Source of the DNA: Streptococcus parasanguinis ATCC 15912
GTDB lineage: Bacteria > Bacillota > Bacilli > Lactobacillales > Streptococcaceae
DNA: 64,000 nt
Direction of reading: 5' to 3'
Assembly (NCBI RefSeq): GCF_000164675.2
Contig: NC_015678.1
Location: 558,001-622,000, forward strand
Shown here: positions 8,996 to 18,400 of the stretch, piece after piece
Position numbering within the stretch: position 1 is the stretch's first letter
Layout: each line of letters starts with the position of its first letter
Translations under genes and position numbers: made by a program
The notes under the pieces: generated by a model
The model's database searches: none
Seen by the model: only the letters and a program-made list of their open reading frames with translations
What the model was told of the DNA's origin: nothing

Positions 8996-9607
8996 CTACT
9001 CAACAATCGTATAATCACCACTGTTTAACAAGTTTAAAACCTTTCTAACAAATGGAACTGAAAGTAAATCTTCAATTTTTCTACCATAAGTTTTAAAATT
9101 CTCATCAATTTCAACTATATTAAGGCCTGACTTGATTGCTTCTACTTCATTAATTGGTTTATGAAAACTAAATCCACCGATCTCATAATAAAAGAAATAA
9201 AGATTATTTTCAATCTGATAATCAAAAAAGTGAATTTTTGTATATCGCTCGTGGTCAAAGTAATTACTTTTCCAAATAATATCGCCTTCTTTTTCAACTA
9301 AGATTTTTTGGTAATCTTCTTCATAACTGTAAACACGTTTCGTATTTTTCACAAATTGTTTATGAATTACTGTTGGAGCAAACGGCTGTAATAGTTCCTC
9401 TTTCATTCCGTAATATTCAACCTTTTTTTCTATCGCATTATCAATGTTAGCTTGTATATGCGAATGATACGGTGACTTTCTATACTCTCTAACTTTATCA
9501 CGATAATTTTTTGCTCGTTTATTAACGGAATAAATACATTCAGCAATCATTTCAGTAGTTAGTTGCTTCTTTTTTAACAAATCAGAATACAATTTGGGAG
9601 TTTTCAT
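8996..9607 (-). CDS. Hypothetical protein downstream of the MmeI-like gene
   Basis: 203 residues, soluble, highly charged and rich in Lys/Tyr/Phe. The N-terminal 80 residues are predicted helical (KKKQLTTEMIAECIYSVNKR). The middle holds several aromatic beta-like strands (YTKIHFFDYQ, NNLYFFYYEIGGFSFH). I do not recognise a family and see no catalytic motif. It lies 77 bp downstream of the restriction-modification gene on the same strand, so it is probably co-transcribed and could be an accessory of that system; that is inference from position only. Confidence 0.6.
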   Translation of the reverse strand: MKTPKLYSDLLKKKQLTTEMIAECIYSVNKRAKNYRDKVREYRKSPYHSHIQANIDNAIEKKVEYYGMKEELLQPFAPTVIHKQFVKNTKRVYSYEEDYQKILVEKEGDIIWKSNYFDHERYTKIHFFDYQIENNLYFFYYEIGGFSFHKPINEVEAIKSGLNIVEIDENFKTYGRKIEDLLSVPFVRKVLNLLNSGDYTIVE

Positions 9608-9684
9608 AATTTTTAACCTTACTAAATTTGAAATTTCTAGTAAACATTAACTAGATTCGCAATGTTTAAATTAAAATTATTTTT

Positions 9685-12476
9685 TTAGTTCACTTTCTCT
9701 TCATACATCTCAAACAATCGTGCAACTGTTTCACTTTCAGTTAACCAAGTCTTCTTTCCATCTACTATTTTTGTCAAACCATATGCTTCCATTACAGCTT
9801 TATCATTAGCTTGATGTGCTTTTCGAAGTTCTTTTGGCATGGTTAACTCATCATAAAGATCAGCTAACGAGCTATCAGGATACAGTGCACGCGCATCGAG
9901 TATAGCCTTAGCAGTTTTAGAAATTTTCACTTTTTGAACATCATTTTCTTCGGGCCATGGAAAGTTATTGTATACGATGTCTTTTGAATAACGATAACGC
10001 ATCTCAAGACGTCCAGCAACAGCACGCATCCAAGCCATATGAACATTAGATGTTAGGATTCCAAAGTGATAAAGATTGGCATCTGGAATAATTTGTACTT
10101 GATTATTTGTAATGACATCTCCCTTGACATATATCCTAAAGGTATGTAACGGCGATTCTCAGAAGAGACGATAGGTACGGCTATAAAGTCTTTACCAATT
10201 GGCTGAGTTAGTTGAGCAAACAGTGTGGGGGTTTCGCCAAATTTATGAATTTCTTTAGCTTTGCTCGAAAGCCTAAACTCCTTAACATCTTCAACACGCT
10301 TCAAGACTGATGGCATTTTTCGTAATATTGAAATAGGGCAGTCCTTCAAGAATAATACCCATCTATCAATATTATTTATATATTCTCTTGCTCCAATAAA
10401 TTTAAAAAAATATGGTTTTGAATTCGGCTCTTTTGAAATAAATTCCTCCATTTGTTCAGTTGTAAAGGTATAAAACCCTCCGTCCCGAGGAATATTGCCA
10501 TATATCATTTGAGGTATATTGCAAATAGGTGTAGTTCGAGATGAGATAATTGGTCTGTATTCTTCAGTTAGATACGGGCTGATTATACTTGTTTTCGTCA
10601 TCAAGGAAACTCCATCTTTATTCGGAGATTCAAACAATAGTTTTTCGTCTCTTTCAATATAAGAGAAGGAAATAATAACACAATGTACCATTGCTTTATT
10701 TTTTGAGTCATTCCCCCAAATGAAAGATTTATAAGCAAAATTGATTTTTATCCCTTTAGAAAGAAGATTTTTCCATAAACTTTCTAAATGAATCCCTTGT
10801 ATTATTGAGTTAGTAGAAACAAATGTTGTTTGTATTTTTGTATCTATCATGAAATTTGAAGCAATTTCATACCATGCTGATACAAAGTCTAATCGTCCTT
10901 GCTTGTTATTAAATATACGTTTCATATCATCTTTTTGCTCTACAGAGACATTTCGATGTCCAAGAAACGGTGGATTACCTATGATATAACTTAATTTATC
11001 TTTCGGTGCTACTGTCTCCCAATCTACTCTTAACGCATTCCCTTGTACAATATTCGTATAAGATTTAAGAGGCAAAAAATCAATATTAGCAAATACAATA
11101 TCTTTAGTTTCTTCTAGCATTTGACTTTCTGCAATCCAAAGAGCTGTTTTAGCAACAGAAACCGCAAAGTCATTAATCTCAATACCATAGAATTGTTTTA
11201 GCTTGACTTTAACAAGGTCTTGCCCTAAGTCTAATGCTACTGCATCCCCCATATAAAGCTTAATAGCTTCATTTTCTAAACGTCTGAGAGATATATAAGT
11301 TTCTGTAAGGAAGTTTCCTGAACCACAAGCTGGGTCGAAGAAAAGAAGACTCGCTAGTTTGGATTGGAACTGTTTTGCTTTTTGTTCAACCGTCTTAGGC
11401 TGTTTAAATTGACGAATTTCATTTAACTCTTCTTTTAGCTCATTTAAGAATAAAGGATCAATAACCTTATGGATGTTTTCAATCGAAGTATAGTGCATTC
11501 CACCACTTCGACGTGTTTCTGGGTTAAGGGTTGATTCAAATACCGCTCCAAAGATGGTTGGACTGATTTCTGACCAGTCAAAGCTAGATGATGCATGCTC
11601 CAGAATTAGCTCACGCAGTTCATCCGTAAAGTTTGGGATTTCCAACTTATTCTCAGCAAACATCCCCCCATTAACGTAAGGGAAAGCCAGTAGTTCATCA
11701 TCTAAGTATGGGTCACGTTCCTCAATCGGCGTATCGAGGATTGAGAAAAGGTCTATTAAAGCTCTACGGAAATCACGACTACTGAAACGAGCCAGGTAGT
11801 CATGGAACATCATGTGATGACCGAAAATACCTGCATCTTCAGCGTAAAGACAAAACACCAGACGAACAACAAGTTGGTTGATGGAGTGAAGACTGTCAGG
11901 ACTCTCTGGATTAATATACTGCTTAAGAAGGGCCTCGTAAATCTCCCCCACGATCGCTCCAGCTTCAATAGAAACCTTCATCTCACGTTCTAGATGTTCA
12001 TTTGTTTTATCAATCAAAAATTCTAAGCGATAGGCTTCCTTATCTAAATCAACAAGTTTAATGACCTTTGGTTCACCATTTGGTTGCTCCATGTCATAGA
12101 CATAAAACTCTTTGAAATTACAAGTTACAATCCAACGAGGACGTTTAGAGTATGGAAGATTGGCTGAATATCGTTTAGCTTGCTGAAAAGGTGTTAATAA
12201 CGTGTTGTCTGATTGTCTAATTGCCTGGTTTAAGTCCTTATCTGCCCCCTTCTGCTCAATTAACACCTTAGTAGTATCAATAAACCCGTCGATAAAACTT
12301 GTGTGGTCCATCTTAACCTTGTCTTCAAATGTAATGTATTCTGTAGGGTTTTCTACACCATACACAGATTGAAGCAAATCAAGCCAAAATGATTGACTGT
12401 CTTGGCGTTCATTTCCACGATTCTCCCAGCGTTTAATAAATTCCTTCGCTTTTTTCTTTTGTTCAGTTATATTCAT
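9685..12476 (-). pseudogene. MmeI-like type IIL restriction-modification protein, frameshifted
   Basis: A fused restriction/adenine-methyltransferase. The upstream 807-codon frame carries an N-terminal nuclease domain with a PD-(D/E)xK-like set (Asp67, Glu74, Lys76 in DTTKVLIEQKG), a helical linker, the SAM-binding motif DPACGSGNFL at 381-390 and the catalytic NPPFLG near 505, followed by the target-recognition region. That frame ends prematurely at 10053. The downstream frame 9685-10038 carries the usual C-terminal domain (MAWMRAVAGRL, IVYNNFPWP). Adding one base within 10120-10126 (CAAGGGA read on the minus strand) joins the frames through GDVITNN...LYHFGILTSNVH, the expected family sequence. 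The full protein would be about 930 residues. Either the C-terminal domain is lost or one base is missing from the assembly. It is followed by the 203-residue gene. Confidence 0.85.
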
Positions 12477-12580
12477 ATCAAAAAATACTTCCTTAATTTA
12501 TAACGTTATTATACCATATTTAGTTATTATTTTATGTTACTAGATATTGATTAAATCTGCTGTTCTTTCTGTAAATATAA

Positions 12581-12640
12581 AAATAAAGCCTCACAAGAAA
12601 GCTTCCAATATGAAGTTTCTTGCAGGGCTTCTTTATTTAC
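12581..12640. terminator. Long imperfect hairpin, probable bidirectional terminator
   Basis: AAATAAAGCC, CAAGAAA and GCTTC pair with GAAG, TTTCTTG and GGCTTCTTTATTT around a short loop. It lies just upstream of the MmeI-like gene and downstream of the envelope operon, so it would end the latter (minus strand). Confidence 0.75.
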
Positions 12641-12695
12641 AAAGTTTCCTCTCTATATTATAAATCTAATCACAAAGATCCATAAGAAGTATAGA

Positions 12696-13454
12696 CTAAC
12701 GTTTAATATTACTTCTTTTAATAATTATCAAGAGAAAAATGAAAACAACAGAAAGCATTACAATAATGAAGAGAGGAAATTCTATTTTATTTCTATTCGT
12801 TTTTATGTTATTAATAGATTCTTTTCCACCTGCCTTATTTTCACGTTCTTTGCTACTTTTTGGTTTTATTGAATCATTTTTTTCACTATCACTATCTTTC
12901 TTAATGTCTTTATCATTATCGTTTTTACTACTTTGACTAGAACCTAGCATTCCAGTCTGAGATCCTATTGCTTCTTGATAGTATTGATTCATTTCATCTT
13001 GGCTAAAATTTCCTTTAAGGAAACTACCGTCTTTTCTTTGAAAATCAACTAATCCATAATATGCTGATAAAAATTTTTCGTCTCCTTCCATAACAACAAA
13101 ACAAGGTATTTCTCTCTTTGATGGATTCTTAGTGACCCTTTTTACCATATAAGTTGCTTTTTGTTTTGTCGTGGCTCTAGGACTTAAATTTTCAATATAT
13201 GTTCTTATTCTATATTCGCCCTCTGGTACGCTTGTTTCTTGCATCCAATTATTTTCAGGATTAATTTTTAATGTTTTAACAACCTCTTCGGTATCTGCTT
13301 TTACTACAAGAACGACTATTTCTAACTTATAACCTTCTTGGACAATTCCTTGTACAACAAGAGGTCCTGTTTCTTCTGCATACACATTAGATATCTGAAA
13401 TGAAAAAAATAATCCTAAAATCGTAATTATTATCTTTAATAACTTTTTCATCAT
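12696..13454 (-). CDS. Secreted protein with C-terminal membrane anchor, unknown
   Basis: 252 residues. An N-terminal signal peptide (MMKKLLKIIITILGLFFSF, cleavage probably after NVYA) precedes a beta-rich extracellular domain of about residues 30-165. A Ser/Asp/Lys-rich low-complexity stalk spans about 165-220, and a single transmembrane helix (FPLFIIVMLSVVFIFLLIII) ends in a basic tail (KRSNIKR). There is no LPXTG, so it is a type I membrane protein, not a wall-anchored one. It is the last gene of a three-gene operon, 12 bp after the zinc-ribbon gene. Function unknown. Confidence 0.75.
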   Translation of the reverse strand: MMKKLLKIIITILGLFFSFQISNVYAEETGPLVVQGIVQEGYKLEIVVLVVKADTEEVVKTLKINPENNWMQETSVPEGEYRIRTYIENLSPRATTKQKATYMVKRVTKNPSKREIPCFVVMEGDEKFLSAYYGLVDFQRKDGSFLKGNFSQDEMNQYYQEAIGSQTGMLGSSQSSKNDNDKDIKKDSDSEKNDSIKPKSSKERENKAGGKESINNIKTNRNKIEFPLFIIVMLSVVFIFLLIIIKRSNIKR

Positions 13455-13466
13455 ATCAATCCTTAT

Positions 13467-14126
13467 TTATTCCGAATTCTTCATATTTTGAATCAAGATA
13501 TCGATTTCTTTTATCTCGTTTATTAACTCTGAAAAAGGATCATCTTTAGTATTTTTTCTACTTTCATAATAAGCATTTCCTAGTGTCAAAATTAATTTTT
13601 CACGTTTTTTATTCTCTTTATATAGTTGAGTATTGGTTTGAATTGATTGAGTTAATTCCTTTGTTTTCTTTCCAGCTTTAGAACTAACTTCAAAAAATTT
13701 TTCTGAGATATCTGATAAAAAGGATTTTTGAAGATTATTACTGTTAATTTTTGAACCACAGGAAACACAGTATTCACTTGTTTTGAAGTTTTTAGTACCA
13801 CATTTAGCACAAAAGTTATTGTCTTCTCTTACCTCACTATTGAAAGGTGGGACATATTCTTCACTGTGACTATTATTGTTTGGTGATACATAATCTTCAT
13901 CAGGGATAATATTTTCTGAAGTTTCTACTTTTACTTCAACTTCATCATTCATCTTTTCTTCTGGTTCTCCGATACTATTAACGATACCTTCTGAAATAGG
14001 AGTCGTTTCAGCATTTATATTTTCAACTTCAAACTCATTATTTTTCTTTGCAGTAAAAAATTCCACTGGACTTGGTTTCCGTTTAAATTTTTCTTCAAAT
14101 TGAGATAGCCATTCTTCTTTATTCAT
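13467..14126 (-). CDS. Zinc-ribbon protein of the envelope operon
   Basis: 219 residues, soluble. Residues 1-32 (KEEWLSQFEEKFKRKPSPVE) match the N-terminal motif of the upstream 402-residue protein (KEQWIEIFKEINDRVPTEEE). An acidic disordered stretch follows. A four-cysteine zinc ribbon sits at Cys106, 109, 120, 123 (CAKCG..., CVSCG). The C-terminal 90 residues are helical and charged. The shared N-terminal motif suggests both proteins dock on a common partner. It starts 4 bp after the preceding stop, so translation is probably coupled. Confidence 0.7.
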   Translation of the reverse strand: MNKEEWLSQFEEKFKRKPSPVEFFTAKKNNEFEVENINAETTPISEGIVNSIGEPEEKMNDEVEVKVETSENIIPDEDYVSPNNNSHSEEYVPPFNSEVREDNNFCAKCGTKNFKTSEYCVSCGSKINSNNLQKSFLSDISEKFFEVSSKAGKKTKELTQSIQTNTQLYKENKKREKLILTLGNAYYESRKNTKDDPFSELINEIKEIDILIQNMKNSE

Positions 14127-14130
14127 AACC

Positions 14131-15339
14131 TCATACTCCTGTATATCTTACATGATAATTATTTTGTAAAATACTAATACGTTTATCTTTGGACGGATAT
14201 CCTAACTCACAAAATCCTTTGGCTAAAGATCCATCTTCCTCAGATACAGTGTCGATATAATAACAATGAATTTCCCCAAATCCAATCGTAGCCATATATT
14301 GGTCTGAAAGATATGCGTCACGTTTTACAATTGATTTTACAAACATGTAAAAGAAACTTATTAATGCAACTATTAATACTATCGAACCATAAAAGAGAAT
14401 AGCTCCTTCTTTTGCTTCCGAACTTCCTGACCAAAATGAGTTTCTGCTGTCTCCATAATTTTTTTTAAAGCCTCCAAATAGTGTTGTTATTAATAAAATT
14501 AGTAAGACAATAATTAAAATGAAATTTGAACCAACCACCACAGGCAAAAGATTTGGAGCCATATTATGGATTCGATGGAGCTCAAACATAATTTTTGGTT
14601 CTAAAAAATATGGATTTTCCAATAAGCTATCAGTAACGATAATTTTGTTCATTCCTATAGCGTAGGCAGCAGGGACATCATTATGAATCATGCGGATTTC
14701 AATATTATCTGGTAAGTTTAAACCCTTTTGACGCGCCTTTTGAATAATCGCATTGACAGGTTGTTGAACTTTTTCTTGATAATCACTTCTATCTATCCTC
14801 TTCGCTCCCACAATCCAACAAACTAAGGATTGACCGTTATTTGATAATAAAAATTCTGTAAATAATAAAGCTATTAGTCCACCCACTCCAAAACTCGTGA
14901 TTGATTCAAAAAATATTAGTATAGTGAAATAAATTATAATTCCCCATCTTTGCGTATCGTAACAATACTTTAAATATTTGTACAATCTTGATATCTTAAT
15001 GTAAGACTTAATTTTATTTTGATCAGCCTGTTCAAAATATTTCCCACAACCACTACATTGCTTACTATTTCCAAAATTCTTTGTACCACATGAGTTACAA
15101 AATTTAACATTTTGATCATTTTGTATTTCCGCAACATTTTGTGAAACGTATTCGTTCAACTCTACTTGTGGCTGAACCTGTGGCCTAGCATTGCTTTCAC
15201 TGTCATTAACTTTAGAAATAGCCGATAAATCTGATACTATTATTTCTCCTGATTGAATACCAGCTTGAATCTCTTCTTCTGTTGGTACACGGTCGTTAAT
15301 CTCTTTAAATATTTCAATCCATTGCTCTTTATCCATCAT
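14131..15339 (-). CDS. Zinc-ribbon membrane protein with M48-like domain lacking HExxH
   Basis: 402 residues in order: N-terminal Trp/Pro motif (1-33), disordered linker, zinc ribbon (Cys81, 84, 95, 98), two membrane helices (about 133-165), then a domain resembling HtpX-type M48 peptidases (NIEIRMIHNDVPAAYAIGMN, KIIVTDSLL) in which the expected HExxH is MFELHRIH at 251-258, so the first His of the motif is missing. Two further membrane helices follow (about 266-290 and 316-340). M48 homology is inferred from the order of these blocks and from the AYAIG...IIVTDSLL pattern. It is the first gene of a three-gene operon downstream of the large adhesin. A pseudoprotease or receptor role is possible. 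Confidence 0.65.
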   Translation of the reverse strand: MMDKEQWIEIFKEINDRVPTEEEIQAGIQSGEIIVSDLSAISKVNDSESNARPQVQPQVELNEYVSQNVAEIQNDQNVKFCNSCGTKNFGNSKQCSGCGKYFEQADQNKIKSYIKISRLYKYLKYCYDTQRWGIIIYFTILIFFESITSFGVGGLIALLFTEFLLSNNGQSLVCWIVGAKRIDRSDYQEKVQQPVNAIIQKARQKGLNLPDNIEIRMIHNDVPAAYAIGMNKIIVTDSLLENPYFLEPKIMFELHRIHNMAPNLLPVVVGSNFILIIVLLILLITTLFGGFKKNYGDSRNSFWSGSSEAKEGAILFYGSIVLIVALISFFYMFVKSIVKRDAYLSDQYMATIGFGEIHCYYIDTVSEEDGSLAKGFCELGYPSKDKRISILQNNYHVRYTGV

Positions 15340-15361
15340 ATACTCCTATGTTCATTATTAA

Positions 15362-15412
15362 AGTAAAAGGCTGAGGGAGATCACCTTAAAAGGTTCTATT
15401 TCCTCCAGCCTA
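15362..15412 (-). terminator. Terminator of the adhesin gene
   Basis: Minus-strand hairpin AGGCTGGAGGAAATAG... pairing with CTCCCTCAGCCT, then TTTTACTTT. It separates the adhesin from the downstream envelope operon. Confidence 0.75.
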
Positions 15413-15440
15413 TAAATCTATTTATAGATTACTCTTAATT

Positions 15441-18400
15441 TTACTCACCTTTTTTGCGCAATTTTATTCCAGATAGTCCCATAAGCATCGCTCCTAAGCC
15501 AAGTAATACAAATCCATTTTGAGAACCAGTATTTGGTAACGAACGTTGAGGGTTATATCCGGTTACTGAACCTCGATAGTTATAGTGATCAGATTGAGAA
15601 CCAACCTCATTTTTAAGATCAAAAATTTTATGATCTTCATTTTGGTTTCCAATTGATTTAGTTTCACTTGATAACTTCGTATATTGCGTCAGTTGTTTAT
15701 GAGCGTTTTGGTAAGCAAGCTGTACAGCCTCATATTGTGCAGTTGCATCCAATTGATCTTGTAGAAGTGATTTAAGTTTAGCTTCCTCTCTTGCTACATT
15801 TTCAAGTGCTAAACGATGCTCTTCAACTGCATTCTCATATGCTTCTTTTGCTTTCTTCAAATATGTATCAGCATTTTCAAGATGATCTAAAAGTGTTTCT
15901 AAAGCACCTAAGTGAGTATTTAATTTAGAAATTTCATCCTTAATTTGACTTTCTTTAGCTTTTAACTCTTCAACTTTATTCTGACGGTTTCTGAGTTCTG
16001 CTTCATCCGTAGCTTTTTCAGCTTTAAGATCTGAAAGTACTTTAAGTTCTTTATCCAATTCTGCACGCGCATCTGCTAAAACTTTTTGTTTTGTTTGAAT
16101 ATCTGCATTTAGATTTTCAACTGCTGATTGTGCTTTTGCATAACGAGTCTTGGCAGCAATCAATTGTCGAGAAGCCTCATCTAAATTCTTTTGTGCAAGA
16201 GGTGTCTTATCTGAGATTGAGTTTAATCTAGCAATCGTTTGACGTGTAGTATTTAAGTCTGCCAAATGTCTTTCATGAATTTTAGTTACTTCATCTAAAT
16301 TGTTTCTTGCAGTCTTATCTGTTGCTTTTGCTTTCTCAAGCTCCTCTTTTGCAGTTTCTAATGCTTTTTGCTTAACTTGAAGGTCTGCATTTAAATTATC
16401 AAGAGCTGTTTGAGCTTTGATATATCTTGTTTCAGCTTCTTCTTTTAGTTGTTTTGCATTGTCGTATTTCTTCTGTGCATCTGGAGTTTGATCAGGAACT
16501 GACATTAATTCTGCTACTAGTTTTTGAGTTTGTTTCAGATTTTGATTTGCATTTTGATTTTCTACTTTTGCTTTTTCAAGATCAGATTTAGCTTTTACTT
16601 CTGCTGTTGTGGCCTGGTCTAAATTATCTTTTGCATTTGCTAAAGCTTGACGCTTGCTTTGAATATCAGCATTTAATTGATCAAGTGCATCTTGAGCCTT
16701 ATTAAATTGGGTTTGTGCTTCATTATAATTTTGTGTAGCGATTTCCAATTTAGTAGTAGCTGCAGGTGTTTGGTCAGGAGTAGCTTTCAAAGCATCTAAT
16801 TTTGCTGTCGTTTCTTTGAGAGTTTTTGTACTTGAATCATTTTCTGATTTAGCTTTTACCAAACGTTTCTGTGCAGAATCATTTGCCGTATTTGCTGCAG
16901 TCTGTTTAGCTTTTGCAGTTGTTAATTCATCTTCCATTTTTGAAGTATCAAATGGAGTAGCTAGAGGTTTAGCAATTCCTTTATCATAATAGTCGTCAAC
17001 AGTTACAAAATGGTATTCACCAGTTTGTTCATCTTTAACATATTCAAGATGTGCATCTTGACCTTTGAATTCAATAAAGTGCATGCGTCCAACACCACTT
17101 GGTGTGAAACTATTTGCAGCTCCAATTGCCCGAATATTTGTAGGAGCTTTCTGCCCAATCATAAGTTTCATGTGTCCAAAATAAGCATGAACATCATTTG
17201 TCATAAAACTAATTACAGCATCATATACCTCACGATACAATTGAGACATTGTTGCTTTACGAGTTTCTTTAGCTTCTGAATAATACGCACCATAACCCAG
17301 CAAAGTATTATCATAGCTCATATTTTCTCCAGTCCATACGATGGAATCTAATCCATCTTTCGCTAGAGCAGTATCGCTGTGACTTGTGCTATATGGTTTA
17401 TTTTCTTCAGCATAGGCTTTTGCAATGTTTTTGACACCCTGAACAGATTCTTCAGTGACAATATAATGATGACTACCCCAAACTTGGTCTTGCAGATTGT
17501 TGGCGAGAAGTGCATAATATTGGCTCAAAGCTTCAATTTGCTTGTCAGTTAAATTGTCTAAATCTACGACTGAATCATCGATCGGCAAAACAATATCCTT
17601 GTTTGACCATTCCTTTATGAATATATTTTGGTGTTCAGGGGAATATTCTGTTAATGCAGTTCCAAAATCATATTTGCTATCTTTGAACCATTTTTGAATA
17701 ACGTCGTTTAAGGCATTTTTATTTGCGTCTGAGTCATCAGCAAGATAAGTCTTGTAAGCATCAATGACATCTTGAGGCAATTGAGGAATAGTGAGATTTT
17801 TAATTGCTGATATTTGTTTATTGAGCGTTTCAACCGCTTGATCAGCCTTCTCTTTATTCTCTTTTGCTTCCTGAGCTGCTGATGTTGCACTCGCTAGCTC
17901 ATTTGAAGTTTCATTTACTTTTGCCTCTTCTTGTTTTTTCTTAGTAGTTAAAGTGGAAATATCCGAAGCTTTCTTAGCATCATTTTCTTTAGCTGTTTTG
18001 AGCTCTGCTTCTGCACTAATCTTACTATTTTTTTTATTTGCTAAATCATTTGCTTTGCTATCACGATTTACGATTGTTTGGGCAAGTTGTGATTCAGAAG
18101 CATCAAGATTACTTTGAGCTGAAACCTTATTTTCTTGAGCTTTCTTTAAATTCTCTTGTGCTTGTTTTAGTTTTTCCTCAGCAGATGACAAGTTTGCTGC
18201 AGTTTCTTGACTTTTCTTTATTTGATCTGCTTCAACTGACTTTGCATTTTTTAGTGCAGTAGCTTTTTTATCATCCGCTTCTTTAGCACGATCGAGTTCC
18301 TGTTTGGCTGTATTTTCAGTTGCTGCTTTAGCATCTAAATTTTCCTTAGCAGTATCACGTTCTGCTACAATTTCTTCAACGCCAGTACCGTCTAAAACCT

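Noticed and set aside
7412..12476. BREX, DISARM or Pgl-type system
   Set aside because: Only a kinase and a fused methylase are present; no PglZ, BrxC/BrxL, helicase or phospholipase-D protein is seen.
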